A DNA stretch of 64,000 nt from Verrucomicrobiia bacterium (GCA_030427505.1 JAUICH010000027.1:1-64000), one strand, 5' to 3'; shown: positions 45,080-54,026, counted from the first letter of the stretch. Made by a program: numbers and translations. The notes: generated by a model from the sequence alone, not told the origin.

Positions 45080-46495
45080 ATGTCCTCCAAGCCACAGCCC
45101 GTCGATCTCTTCGCCCAGCAGTTGCCGCTGGAAACGAGGCAGTCAGTGATGAGCAGTGGCGCTTCCCGGACGGCGGGGAGGAAAGCCGTCCTGGAGAATG
45201 ATTTCAGCGACCCCGATGCGCTCCGCCGTCTGGCGGGACAGATCAAACAGCACACACTGGATCACCTGGACCAGTACCTGGAGCAGGCGGAAGCCTCGCT
45301 GCAGAAAGCGGGTGCGGCGGTTTACTACGCGGCGGACGCAAAGGCCGCCCGGCGGCGGATCCGGCTGATCCTGGAGGAGAGAGAGATTCACCGGGTGGTC
45401 AAGGCCAAGAGCATGGCCACTGAGGAAATCCATCTCAATAGCTACCTCGAAGAACACGGCATCGAGTGCGTGGAGACCGACCTGGGCGAGTTCATCGTCC
45501 AGTTGGATGGCGACACTCCGAGCCACATCGTTCAGCCCATCATCCACAAGAATCGCCGCCAGGTCGCGAGTGCCTTTGAGTCGCATGGGCTGGGGGAGTT
45601 CAATGACGATCCCGAAGTCATTACGCAGCGGGCCCGGGCCCACCTGCGGACGAAGTATTTCAAAAGCGGCGCGGGCATTACGGGGGCGAACTTCGTCTCG
45701 GCGGAATCCGGGCGCCTGGTGCTGGTGACCAATGAAGGCAACGCGCGCTTCAGCCTGGCGCCCAACAGCGTGCACATCGCTCTGGTGGGGATCGAGAAAG
45801 TGGTGCCCCGGGACCAGGACCTGGCGGTGTTTCTGAACCTCCTGGCCCGCTCCGCCACCGGACAGCAGCTGACGGTCTACACCCAGTTCATCAATGGGCC
45901 GAAGGCCTCGTCACAGCCCTCGGGCCCGCGGGAGATGCATGTGATCTTCCTGGACAATGGCCGCGGCGACATCCTGGACTCCAACTGCCGGGAGATCCTG
46001 CGCTGCATCCGGTGTGGCGCGTGTCAGAACGTGTGCCCGGTGTACCGGCAGGCCAGCGGACATGCCTACCGCGCCACCTATGGCGGGCCGGTGGGCGCGG
46101 TGCTCAGCCCCCTGCTTTCGGGATCGAATTTCGTGGATCTGGCGGACCTGCCAAAGGCCTCCAGCCTTTGCGGCGCCTGCCGCGAAGTCTGCCCGGTGGA
46201 CATTCCCATACCGGACATGCTCCTGAAGCTCCGCAACCGCGCGCACCTGCTGGGCCTGAAAACTCGCCACGTTCCCTCCATGGAACCCTTCGTGAAGCTG
46301 GCGACCAAGCCGGCGCTTTGGAAAATGGCAATGATCTTGGGGAAAGCGATCGACCTGCTGCCCCTGAAGATGCAGAAGCTGCCAGGAATCCAGGAATGGC
46401 TAAAGCTTCGCACCCTGCCGTCTTGGAAAGGGGGCGAGTTCCGCCGCTGGATGAAGAAACACCAGCGCAGAAAAGGGAAAGGAAAAAGGGTATGA
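45080..46495 (+). CDS. lutB: LutB, L-lactate utilization iron-sulfur protein
   Basis: 471 residues. The N-terminal LUD-like region carries KAKSMATEEIHLNSYLE, VETDLGEFIVQL and ITGANFVSAESGRLVLVTNEGN. It is followed by a ferredoxin-type cluster pair, CIRCGACQNVCPVYR and CGACREVCPVDIP, expected to hold two [4Fe-4S] clusters, and a C-terminal helical tail (FRRWMKKHQ). The ATG at 45080 is 28 bp after lutA and fits LutB length; an upstream ATG at 45017 would overlap lutA and adds unrelated residues. The stop overlaps the lutC start (ATGA), so the two are probably translationally coupled. Confidence 0.95.
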   Translation: MSSKPQPVDLFAQQLPLETRQSVMSSGASRTAGRKAVLENDFSDPDALRRLAGQIKQHTLDHLDQYLEQAEASLQKAGAAVYYAADAKAARRRIRLILEEREIHRVVKAKSMATEEIHLNSYLEEHGIECVETDLGEFIVQLDGDTPSHIVQPIIHKNRRQVASAFESHGLGEFNDDPEVITQRARAHLRTKYFKSGAGITGANFVSAESGRLVLVTNEGNARFSLAPNSVHIALVGIEKVVPRDQDLAVFLNLLARSATGQQLTVYTQFINGPKASSQPSGPREMHVIFLDNGRGDILDSNCREILRCIRCGACQNVCPVYRQASGHAYRATYGGPVGAVLSPLLSGSNFVDLADLPKASSLCGACREVCPVDIPIPDMLLKLRNRAHLLGLKTRHVPSMEPFVKLATKPALWKMAMILGKAIDLLPLKMQKLPGIQEWLKLRTLPSWKGGEFRRWMKKHQRRKGKGKRV

Positions 46496-47124
46496 AAAAC
46501 GACCGCCCCGAAGTCCTGACCAATGTAAAGCAATCGCTGGCCCGGAAACCAGCCGCGGCCCGGGTGGAGATGCCGGAGTACGATCTTGCGGATCTGACCT
46601 GCGAGTCCCGCATGCTCTTTTCCTCCCTGCGGCAGTCGTTTTACAAGAATTTCCAAGCGGTCAACGGCCTGGTGATCGACACCGCGGCCGAACTGATCAT
46701 GTTTCTTAAGAAGCAGGGTGGTTACAGCGGGTATTGCGACCCCAAGCTGCATGAGACCATCGGGAACCGCTTGAAAGAAGAGTCCGGTTTTACCATCTCC
46801 AAGAAGTTCGAAAGGAACCGGGCCGACGAATACGCCTTCGGCATCACTCAGGCCACGGGAGCCATTGCGGAGTCCGGTTCTCTCATCCTGAATGACTACG
46901 ATACCTCGGACCGCTTGGCCGCGCTGGCGCCATGGATTCACATTGCCGTACTGAAGGAGTCCCAGATTCACCGCACCATCAGTGACGCCATCGCCGCCAT
47001 GGGGGATTGTCCTAACACCGTCTGGGTCACGGGTCCGTCTAAGACGGCGGATATCGAAGGTATCTTGGTGGAAGGCGTTCACGGTCCCGGCATCCAGGTG
47101 GCGTTTCTGGTGGACGAAGATTGA
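46492..47124 (+). CDS. lutC: LutC, L-lactate utilization LUD-domain protein
   Basis: 210 residues, single LUD domain. Typical boxes are GITQATGAIAESGSLIL and GPSKTADIEGILVEGVHGP. The start ATG overlaps the lutB stop and is preceded by GGAAAAAGGG. In frame the reading stretch extends back to 46012, but that part is only the shadow of lutB. Completes the LutABC set; no lactate permease (LutP/LldP) or LutR gene is visible in the window. Confidence 0.95.
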   Translation: MKNDRPEVLTNVKQSLARKPAAARVEMPEYDLADLTCESRMLFSSLRQSFYKNFQAVNGLVIDTAAELIMFLKKQGGYSGYCDPKLHETIGNRLKEESGFTISKKFERNRADEYAFGITQATGAIAESGSLILNDYDTSDRLAALAPWIHIAVLKESQIHRTISDAIAAMGDCPNTVWVTGPSKTADIEGILVEGVHGPGIQVAFLVDED

Positions 47125-47173
47125 CCTCGCTTCTCCGTTGAGTCCCGGCAGAGGGCTCTGCTAGGCTGGCGGC

Positions 47174-48253
47174 ATGAGAATCCCCGTTTTCGTGTTGGCT
47201 CTTTGTTATGTCGCTCTGTCTCCCTGGTTTCCGTCTCGCCCTGCCGTGGCCGAAGAGGACAGCCTGCCTAAGGTAAAGACCGTCTCCGTGCGGAGGGTGT
47301 TTCACAATGGCGAACACAATGCGTTCACGGATCTGACGCGCTACGGCGGGAACTTCTACCTCACGTTCCGAAGCTGTCCGGATGGTCACCCCGTTCATCC
47401 CACTGCTTCGGTTATCGTCCTGCGCAGCCCGGATGGCCAGGACTGGACCCAAGTGCACCGTTTTTCGGTCCCGAAGCGGGACACCCGGGATCCCCATTTT
47501 CTTACCTTCCAGGGTAAGCTATTCGTCTATACCGGAACCTGGTACTGTGGAGACAGCTCGCCCAGGCCGGAAGACTACGACATGAATCGCCACCTCGGCT
47601 ATGCCCTGTGGAGTGAAGATGGCGAGTCCTGGAGCGAACCCGCCATGCTCGAGGGCACCTACGGGCACTACATCTGGCGGGCGGCGGAGCATGGTGGGAA
47701 GGCTTACCTCTGTGGCCGGCGGGTGAGGGAGCTCCAGGAGACGGAAGACCGGAGCGCCCGCTTTCCGCTGACGGAATCCGCCCTGCTTGAAAGCGAAGAC
47801 GGGCTGATCTGGCGGTTCAAGGGACTGTTTCAGGAAGAGTATGGAGACGAAACCGCCTTCCTCTTCGAAGACGATGGCGAAGTCGTGGCCGTGGCACGGA
47901 GTGGTTCGAAGAACGCACAGCTTTGCGTTTCCAGTCCGCCGTATCAGGCCTGGGAACGGAGCGACCTGGGCCGCTACATCGGTGGCCCCATGCTCGCGAA
48001 ATGGGGCGAACGCTACGTGGTGGGGGGCCGCCACTCCACTCCGGAGGGTCCCCGGACGACCCTCTATTGGCTTGTCGATGGGGAACTGTCGCCCTTCGCC
48101 GAACTGCCCAGCGATGGCGACAACTCCTACACCGGACTCGTTGCCCTGAGTCCTAAGAAAGCCCTGGTCTCCTACTATTCTTCACATGAGAAAGACGCGG
48201 ACGGAAAAGTCCTGACCGCCATCTACTTGGCGGAGCTGGAGATCATGCCCTGA
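47174..48253 (+). CDS. Secreted sialidase-like (BNR/Asp-box type) beta-propeller protein
   Basis: 359 residues with a signal peptide ending near PAVAEE. Repeated propeller blades carry Asp-box-like turns (SPDGQDW, SEDGESW, SEDGLIW) and a conserved RDPHF-like stretch (TRDPHFLTFQGKLFVYTGTW). This suggests an exo-sialidase or glycoside-hydrolase-like fold in the periplasm or outside; the substrate cannot be read from sequence. It lies 49 bp after lutC and 42 bp before a sulfatase on the same strand, so it may share a transcript with either. Catalytic Arg triad not confirmed by eye. Confidence 0.75.
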   Translation: MRIPVFVLALCYVALSPWFPSRPAVAEEDSLPKVKTVSVRRVFHNGEHNAFTDLTRYGGNFYLTFRSCPDGHPVHPTASVIVLRSPDGQDWTQVHRFSVPKRDTRDPHFLTFQGKLFVYTGTWYCGDSSPRPEDYDMNRHLGYALWSEDGESWSEPAMLEGTYGHYIWRAAEHGGKAYLCGRRVRELQETEDRSARFPLTESALLESEDGLIWRFKGLFQEEYGDETAFLFEDDGEVVAVARSGSKNAQLCVSSPPYQAWERSDLGRYIGGPMLAKWGERYVVGGRHSTPEGPRTTLYWLVDGELSPFAELPSDGDNSYTGLVALSPKKALVSYYSSHEKDADGKVLTAIYLAELEIMP

Positions 48254-48295
48254 CAAACCCGCCCAATGTATTCTGTAGCATCAAAGATCAGAACG

Positions 48296-49795
48296 ATGAA
48301 ACGCTCCCCCTTGATCGCTCTCATACTTGCGGCCCTGAGTCTTTGCGCCGCCTGGACGCAAACCACCAGAGGTGCGGAACCGCCGAACGTGGTGCTCATC
48401 GTCGCGGATGATCTGGGCTGGGCGGACGTGTCGTTTCATGGGGAGGAGATCCAGACGCCGAATATCGACCGCATTGCGCGGGAAGGCGTGGAGCTGGCCC
48501 GTTTCTACGTGTGCCCCATTTGCAGTCCCACGCGGGCCGGAATCATGACCGGCCGCTACCCCATTCGCATGGGTCTCATGCGGGCGGTCTTGCCTCCGTG
48601 GCGGGACGGCGGGTTGGACATTGACGAGCCCACGCTGCCGGAGGCGCTCGCCAAAGTGGGCTACGAACACCGTGGCTGCTTCGGCAAATGGCACCTGGGG
48701 CACTCCAGCCGGAAGTATCATCCGTTGAATCAGGGCTTCACCGAATTCGTCGGCCATTACAATGGAGCGATCGACTACTTCACCCATGAGAGGGAAGGGG
48801 AACTCGACTGGCACCATGGCTTTGAGTCTAACCATGACGATGGCTATTCCACGGACCTGATCGCGGAGGCCGCCGTGAAGTTCATCCAGGCGCACGCGGG
48901 CGGAGACGCGCCCTTCTTCTGCTACGTGCCATTCAATGCTCCCCATTCGCCTTTACAGGCGAAGGAAGAAAAGCTGGCCCTCTACGAGCACCTCATCACG
49001 GAGAAGGAAAAGGCGGCCGATCCTACGAAGGGAAACAAAGGCAAGAAACGAAAAAGAGAAGGTACCCAGGGGCGGGGCCAGGGGGAGCGGCAAACCCTGG
49101 CGGCGATGATCAGCAGCCTGGACGACAGCGTCGGAAGCATTCTCCAGGCGCTCGAAGACCAGGGCATCAGCCAGAACACGCTGGTGTGGTTCTTTTCCGA
49201 CAATGGCGGCACCGGCACGGGAGACAACCGCCCTCTGAAAGGCGCAAAGTCCACCGCCTGGGAAGGAGGCATCCGCGTGACCGCCGCTCTCCGCTGGCCG
49301 GGGCAGGTGAAACCCGGAGGGAAGATCGAAAGTCAGATGGGCTACATCGACGTCTTGCCCACGCTTTGGGCGCTGGCGGGTGGAAAGCTGGAAGATCTGG
49401 GCTTCACACCGGATGGAGTGGACGTGTCTCCGTTCTTTAAAGGAGAAACCGCTGATCCGCCCGCGAGAAAGTGGCTTTCCTACTATGGTCAGAAAGGAGA
49501 GCAGGAGGAGCAAGTGGCCGTCCACGAAGGGCCCTGGAAGCTGGTGGTTACGGGCCCGAAGGTCACCGATGACTCTCCCGGGGCCGAGGAGCGCAGGGAA
49601 GTATATCTGTTTGATATTCTAGAGGACCCTAACGAAACCACCAATTTGGCAGCGGGTCATCCGAAGGTAGTCGCCAGGCTTCGCCAAGCGGTGAAGGAGT
49701 TTCGAGCCCTGCAACCCGCCGATGCCGTGCCGCCTTATGATGAAGGAAAGGGCGGCGATTTCGTGCCTCCGAAGGAGTGGCAGGTGGGAGAGTAA
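48296..49795 (+). CDS. Secreted sulfatase (formylglycine type, family S1)
   Basis: 499 residues from the ATG at 48296, giving a clean signal peptide (MKRSPLIALILAAL...TTRGAE). An upstream ATG at 48266 only adds ten polar residues. Metal-site DDLGWAD, the maturation box C76-S-P-T-R with TGRYP, GKWHLGH, APHSPLQ, SDNGG and KSTAWEGGIR are all present, so it should be active after conversion of C76 to formylglycine by an FGE not seen here. Oddity: a Lys/Arg/Gly-rich insertion (KGNKGKKRKREG...) of about 25 residues sits before the QTLAAMISSLDD helix. Likely substrate: sulfated glycan (inference). Confidence 0.93.
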   Translation: MKRSPLIALILAALSLCAAWTQTTRGAEPPNVVLIVADDLGWADVSFHGEEIQTPNIDRIAREGVELARFYVCPICSPTRAGIMTGRYPIRMGLMRAVLPPWRDGGLDIDEPTLPEALAKVGYEHRGCFGKWHLGHSSRKYHPLNQGFTEFVGHYNGAIDYFTHEREGELDWHHGFESNHDDGYSTDLIAEAAVKFIQAHAGGDAPFFCYVPFNAPHSPLQAKEEKLALYEHLITEKEKAADPTKGNKGKKRKREGTQGRGQGERQTLAAMISSLDDSVGSILQALEDQGISQNTLVWFFSDNGGTGTGDNRPLKGAKSTAWEGGIRVTAALRWPGQVKPGGKIESQMGYIDVLPTLWALAGGKLEDLGFTPDGVDVSPFFKGETADPPARKWLSYYGQKGEQEEQVAVHEGPWKLVVTGPKVTDDSPGAEERREVYLFDILEDPNETTNLAAGHPKVVARLRQAVKEFRALQPADAVPPYDEGKGGDFVPPKEWQVGE

Positions 49796-49830
49796 CCGGC
49801 AGGCTTTCCGGCTGTCGAATTGCGAGCACG

Positions 49831-49867
49831 AAACGAAAAAGCCCGGCGGATCGAAATCCCCGGGCTT
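49831..49867 (-). terminator. Intrinsic terminator for the small exported-protein gene
   Basis: Stem AAGCCCGG/CCGGGCTT extended by GGAT/ATCC with one bulged base and a CGAA loop (49839-49867). Read on the minus strand it is followed by TTTTTCGTTT, as expected 50 bp after the stop of the 49920-50210 gene. On the plus strand it lacks a T-run, but the hairpin may also stop transcripts of the convergent sulfatase. Confidence 0.75.
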
Positions 49868-49919
49868 AGACGTTAGAGCGGCGCACTGAGGGTGACCGCT
49901 TAAGTTTGCCTGACGGAAC

Positions 49920-50210
49920 TCAGGAAACTTCTTCGACGGAGTCAGCTTTCTTGTGTTCGCTGACGACCTTGACCTTTTTACCGATCAAGTCCGCGATTTC
50001 GACTTTGTCGCCGCTGGCGCCCTTGGATTCGGTGGACGGCGTGGCGGTGATTTCGGCGGTTTTTCCGTCGCCCAGATCGACCACGATGGTCTTGGTGTCG
50101 GCGTCGTATTTGCTGAGGGTGCCTTCATCAGTCACCTTCTTGCCGCAACCGGCGTAGGCAACACCGGCGGAAAACGTGACGGCTGCCAGGATAGCGAGGA
50201 TTTTCTTCAT
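49920..50210 (-). CDS. Small exported protein, 96 residues, unknown function
   Basis: Signal peptide MKKILAILAAVTFSAGVAYA followed by GCGKK; cleavage after AYA would leave GC at the N-terminus, and because the -3 residue is Tyr it is a poor lipobox. The mature part (about 75 residues) alternates short beta strands: EGTLSKYDADTKTIVVDLGDGKTAEI, then EIADLIGKKVKVVSE, like a small OB-fold or DUF1344-type barrel (resemblance only). Monocistronic, followed by its own terminator and divergent from the next gene. Confidence 0.8.
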   Translation of the reverse strand: MKKILAILAAVTFSAGVAYAGCGKKVTDEGTLSKYDADTKTIVVDLGDGKTAEITATPSTESKGASGDKVEIADLIGKKVKVVSEHKKADSVEEVS

Positions 50211-50361
50211 GGGATATTGGAGTGGTTGTATGTTGGATGGATCGAGCTTGACGCCCGATACCAGTTACATGAGAACCTAAACGGGAACAGGCATCAAGAA
50301 TAATTGAATGGTGCCCTTTTCGCGATTAGGCCAGACTGCCTTTCTCGCGCCCACCCATCCC

Positions 50362-51171
50362 ATGAAATTCTCTTCCGTTCTGTCCGCCCGTCTCTGGATT
50401 TTCCCACTGGTTCTGGTTCTTTTCAGTGGGAGACCTGTCGTGGTGGAGGCCCATCCAGTTCCCGACATCCCGGTCTGGTCTTTTTTCAATCAGAATGGCT
50501 CATGTAAGATTGAGGTTCAGGTAGATACGCGGTGTTTTTCCGAAGATCCCTTAAATGAGCCTTACCTGCTGAACTGGGTCCTGAAAGAGATGCCGGACGC
50601 GGAGAAACAGGCTCTCCTCAAGCAGGCGGCCGAACTGGTGAAGAAATCGATCCGGTTTCGGTTCGAACCGTCGGGAGATCTGGAGCCGGTGTTCAAGTTC
50701 GAGTTTTTGACCCACGACATGAGCCCGTTGGAGAAGGACGACGATCCCGTGATGGTTTCGGGACATTGGTCGGCGCCACAACCCGCGGAAGTGACCGGCT
50801 ACCAGATTGAGGCTCTGCCGGAAGGGGAATTGAGCGTTCTCTATATCAATCACATTGGCGAAGCCGCGGTGAAGCGTTTCCAGGTGCTGTTTCCGGGAGA
50901 GACCAGTTACCTGCTGGACCTGGAGCATCCGCCGGAACTGGTCGAACCTGCGGCCATCCCGAAGACGGCGCCGCCCCAGGAGGAAGCTCACTCCGGACCG
51001 AGTGGTGACGACATTACCCTTCCCAAGGAAGAGGCCAAAAGAAGCCTGCTGATGGGCGGCTATCTGACCGTGGTGGCCATCGTCGTGGCCCTGCTGGTCA
51101 TGATCATTTTTGCCGCGCTGATCGTCCTGTTCGTGGTGCGCAAGCGGCGTGGGAGTGAGATGAGTTCCTGA
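50362..51171 (+). CDS. Single-pass membrane protein with an exported N-terminal domain
   Basis: 269 residues from the ATG at 50362; the earlier GTG at 50308 would bury the signal peptide. The signal peptide ends VVVEA, followed by HPVPDIPVWSFF. An ectodomain of about 165 residues contains paired strands and a helix (EKQALLKQAAELVKKSIRF), then a Pro/Glu-rich stalk, a C-terminal membrane segment (GYLTVVAIVVALLVMIIFAALIVLFVV) and a basic cytoplasmic end RKRRG. The ectodomain recalls the soluble part found next to HupE/UreJ-like membrane proteins (weak memory-based resemblance). No partner nearby. Confidence 0.75.
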   Translation: MKFSSVLSARLWIFPLVLVLFSGRPVVVEAHPVPDIPVWSFFNQNGSCKIEVQVDTRCFSEDPLNEPYLLNWVLKEMPDAEKQALLKQAAELVKKSIRFRFEPSGDLEPVFKFEFLTHDMSPLEKDDDPVMVSGHWSAPQPAEVTGYQIEALPEGELSVLYINHIGEAAVKRFQVLFPGETSYLLDLEHPPELVEPAAIPKTAPPQEEAHSGPSGDDITLPKEEAKRSLLMGGYLTVVAIVVALLVMIIFAALIVLFVVRKRRGSEMSS

Positions 51172-51240
51172 GGCCTTTTGGCCGAAAGATTGGGGACGCC
51201 GGAAGCTGGACGCCAGAACGGAACCTTAGGGTTCAGCTTC

Positions 51241-53013
51241 TTACGGCTGCTTCTTTTTCGCGTTCTTTCCGGGGCCGGGTTTCCTGGCGGGGGCGGGAAA
51301 GACTTGGGCGCGGTTGGCCCAGGCTTTCCAGAGAGCTTCCAGTTCCGCCACCTTGTCCGGGCGGGTGGGGGCGAGGTCGGTGGTTTCGGTGAAGTCCTGG
51401 CCCAGGTCGTAGAGTTCCCACGGCTTACCTGAGAGGGAAACGAGTTTCCAGTTGCCCTGGCGGATGGCACGGGCGCCGAAGTGTTCGAAATAGATCGCTT
51501 CGTGGCCTTCGCGGGTGCCGGTCTGAAAGATGGGGAGGAGGGATTTCCCTTCCAGCGGGAGGAGGAAGTGGTCGTTGAAGATGGGGGGGTGCCGGGTTTC
51601 GGCCACGTCTTCGCAGGTGGCCGCGAGGTCGATGACGTGGCCCGGGGTGGCGTTAATACTGCCGGGCTCCACCTTCAGGCCGGCGGGCCAGTGAACGATG
51701 AGGGGCGTGGCGACGCCGCCCTGGTATTCTTCCTTCTTCCAGTAGCGGAAGGGAGTGTTCGCCACGTTGGCCCAGGCGCGGCCGATGCCGGTACTGGTGG
51801 TCTCGGGCCCGGGCAGGATGTTCTGGGACTTCAGTTCGCTGGTGTAGAGGACGGGGCGGCCGTCGCGCGTTTCGGAGGGGCGGTCGAAGCCGGGGCGTTC
51901 CAGGCGCTCGGGGCTGGCGCCGTTGTCGGCCAGGAAGAAGATGAGGGTGTTGTCATAGACGCCGCTGGCTTTGAGCTGGGCGAAGACGCGGCCCAGGCCC
52001 TGGTCCAGGCGGTCGATCATGGCGGCGTGGGTGGCCATGGCGGCGGCTTCCCATTCGCTGTTCGGCTCGTCTTCCCATTTTATATCCGCGTCCATGCGGG
52101 CGGAGAGCGGGGCGGAGTCCGCGTCGAAGAGGCCCAGTTCGACCTGGCGCCGGTAGCGGGCTTCGCGGATGGCCTGCCAGCCGGCTTTGTAGGTGTCCCG
52201 GTATTTCGCGATGTCCTCCGGCAGGGCATGCAGGGGCCAGTGGGGAGCGCAGTGGGCGAGGTAGAGGAAGAAGGGCTGGTCCGGCTTCTGGGCCATGTCC
52301 TTGATGTAGTCCACGGCCCGGCCGTTCAGCGCGTCGGTGATGTAGTAGCCCTCCGGCACGGTGGTGACGGGCTGGTCCCCGTCCATGAGGCTGAAGGGAT
52401 CGAAGTAGTCCACGACTCCCCAGAGATTGCCGTAGTAACGGTCGAACCCTCGGGCGGTGGGAATAGTGTCAGGGTCCGTGAAGTCGCCCAGGTCCGCCTG
52501 GTGGTTGAGCCAGGGGAGTTGCTTTTCGTCTCCGTAGTTTGGCGTGGGGGAGACGTGCCATTTGCCCACCATGGCGGTCTGGTAGCCAGCGGACTTCAGG
52601 ACTTCGGCAATGGTCACGGTGTGGCGGCTGAGCACGCCTTTGTATCCGGGCAGTTCTTCATTGGACGCACCGGCGCCCGCCGTCATGCGTCCGATGCCCG
52701 CCTGGTGCGGGTAAACGCCGGTCAGCAGGGAGGCCCGGGTGGGGCAGCAGCGGGAGGCGTTGTAGAAGTTTGTCAGGCGCAGGCCGCCGGCGGCCAGGGC
52801 GTCCAGGTTCGGCGTCTGGATCTCGCCGCCGTAGCACCCGAGATCCGAATAGCCGAGGTCATCGGCCATGATGATGAGGATATTGGGACGGTCCGCGGCG
52901 TGAGCGATCTCAGGAACCGTGAAACCCGCGACAAAGACGAACGCGAGCGAGAGCATGACGAGGGCCGCCAAGCCGTGGCGGCGGCCTTCCTGCGGAGGTC
53001 GGGAGCGCATCAT
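51241..53013 (-). CDS. Secreted arylsulfatase (formylglycine type)
   Basis: 590 residues from ATG 53013; a TTG four codons earlier is possible. A hydrophobic signal peptide ends near EIAHA|ADRPN. Sulfatase landmarks are ADDLGYSDLGCYGGEIQTPNLD, the maturation box C89-C-P-T-R with TGVYPHQ, MVGKWH, HCAPHWPLHALPEDI, ADNGASPE, and a C-terminal GNWKLV/WELYDL strand pair, giving the layout of AtsA-like arylsulfatases. Basic C-terminus (NAKKKQP). It is the last gene of a four-gene operon, 26 bp after the propeller gene. Substrate unknown; the long ATSEA-like middle suggests a glycan or aryl sulfate ester. Confidence 0.93.
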   Translation of the reverse strand: MMRSRPPQEGRRHGLAALVMLSLAFVFVAGFTVPEIAHAADRPNILIIMADDLGYSDLGCYGGEIQTPNLDALAAGGLRLTNFYNASRCCPTRASLLTGVYPHQAGIGRMTAGAGASNEELPGYKGVLSRHTVTIAEVLKSAGYQTAMVGKWHVSPTPNYGDEKQLPWLNHQADLGDFTDPDTIPTARGFDRYYGNLWGVVDYFDPFSLMDGDQPVTTVPEGYYITDALNGRAVDYIKDMAQKPDQPFFLYLAHCAPHWPLHALPEDIAKYRDTYKAGWQAIREARYRRQVELGLFDADSAPLSARMDADIKWEDEPNSEWEAAAMATHAAMIDRLDQGLGRVFAQLKASGVYDNTLIFFLADNGASPERLERPGFDRPSETRDGRPVLYTSELKSQNILPGPETTSTGIGRAWANVANTPFRYWKKEEYQGGVATPLIVHWPAGLKVEPGSINATPGHVIDLAATCEDVAETRHPPIFNDHFLLPLEGKSLLPIFQTGTREGHEAIYFEHFGARAIRQGNWKLVSLSGKPWELYDLGQDFTETTDLAPTRPDKVAELEALWKAWANRAQVFPAPARKPGPGKNAKKKQP

Positions 53014-53039
53014 GGGATCCAGCAAGGGTCAGCCGGTTT

Positions 53040-54026
53040 TCAGGGCTTAGCCAGGTAGGCACGCAGGGCATCGGCGCGGTCGCCGTCCACCACCACGGTA
53101 TTGGCCAGGGCGTCGCCGAAGGTTTCGAAATCTTTGAATGACCAGACGAGTTCCTTGTCGCGGGTGATCTCGATGATCTGGGGGTTCTCCGGTCCCGCGT
53201 GGCAGTTGCCGATGATGAGGTTGCCGTTGGGCAGTTCTGTCAAGTTCGTGACCCAGGCCAGGGTAACACCGGGGATCTCGTTCTGCTCCAGCTTCCAGAC
53301 AATCTCTTTCTCCGGGGTGACTTCCAGCACGCTGTGGCCGTTGCCGGTGGCGATGAGGTAGTTGCCATTGGCCCGCTTCAGGGCGCTGAAAAGCTTGCCG
53401 CCCCAGGCTTCCGGGCCGTGACCGTTCGCGGGTTCCTTGCCGAAGAGAGGCACCTGGTATTCCCAGACGACCTTGCCTTCGGCGTCGTATTCCTTCAGCA
53501 CTTCATCGCCCTCGTGAGCGACGAGGTAGTGGCCGTCCTCCAGCTTCCGGACAATGCGGGTATCCCGGTGGGGGTGGGGTTCGGAGACCACGAGGGGAAA
53601 GTGCTTCACGATCTTCCCTTCGGGGGTCACTTCGATGATCCGCGCGGCGCCGGACTCAGCGATCATGGTGTCGCCATTGGCGAGGCGCTGGTAGCCGTGA
53701 ACTTCTATCTTCTTGCCTTCGTTGCCGCCCTGCTTAGCGGAGTGGTAGGACCAGACCACGGTGTCCGTGGCGGGATCCAGCTCGATGATATTCGGGTAAC
53801 CGTCCTGGGTGAGGAGGTGGTTGTTGTCCAGCAGGTGCAGGTCGTGGACGGTGCCGATCTTGTGATGATAGAGCACGGCATTGTCCTTGGCGGGATCGAC
53901 AATGGCGACGCCTTTGCCAGCTTCCGCGCCGATGACGAGGCGGCCGGGACGGCTTTCTTCCGCGTGGACCGGCAGGAGGGAGCCTGACAAAGCCACCAAG
54001 GCAAACAGAACAGAGGTGATTTTCAT
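53040..54026 (-). CDS. Secreted beta-propeller (PQQ/arylsulfotransferase-like) protein
   Basis: 328 residues with a signal peptide ending VHAEE. Six or seven blades of the form LxNGxxLIxxxxxxxIxEhxPxxxIVW are visible (DNNHLLTQDGYPNIIELDP, ANGDTMIAESGAARIIEVTPEGKIV, EDGHYLVAHEGDEVLKEYDAEGKVVWEY, ANGNYLIATGNGHSVLEVTPEKEIVWKL, PNGNLIIGNCHAGPENPQIIEI). Many such proteins in this phylum are annotated as PQQ-like repeat or arylsulfotransferase-type propellers; no catalytic residues are evident here. It may bind sugars or be a scaffold for the sulfatase that follows it. Confidence 0.85.
   Translation of the reverse strand: MKITSVLFALVALSGSLLPVHAEESRPGRLVIGAEAGKGVAIVDPAKDNAVLYHHKIGTVHDLHLLDNNHLLTQDGYPNIIELDPATDTVVWSYHSAKQGGNEGKKIEVHGYQRLANGDTMIAESGAARIIEVTPEGKIVKHFPLVVSEPHPHRDTRIVRKLEDGHYLVAHEGDEVLKEYDAEGKVVWEYQVPLFGKEPANGHGPEAWGGKLFSALKRANGNYLIATGNGHSVLEVTPEKEIVWKLEQNEIPGVTLAWVTNLTELPNGNLIIGNCHAGPENPQIIEITRDKELVWSFKDFETFGDALANTVVVDGDRADALRAYLAKP

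Noticed and set aside
46012-46491. Longer lutC reading starting inside lutB
   Set aside because: These codons lie in another frame of lutB; the ATGA overlap at 46492 with GGAAAAAGGG upstream is the natural LutC start.
47138-47165. GCAGAG-GG-CTCTGC hairpin after lutC as a terminator
   Set aside because: The loop would be only two bases and no T-run follows; the downstream gene starts within 20 bp.
51481-53058. 525-codon plus-strand frame opposite the arylsulfatase
   Set aside because: The minus-strand sulfatase carries all catalytic motifs; the opposite frame is a Gly/Val/Glu-rich shadow.
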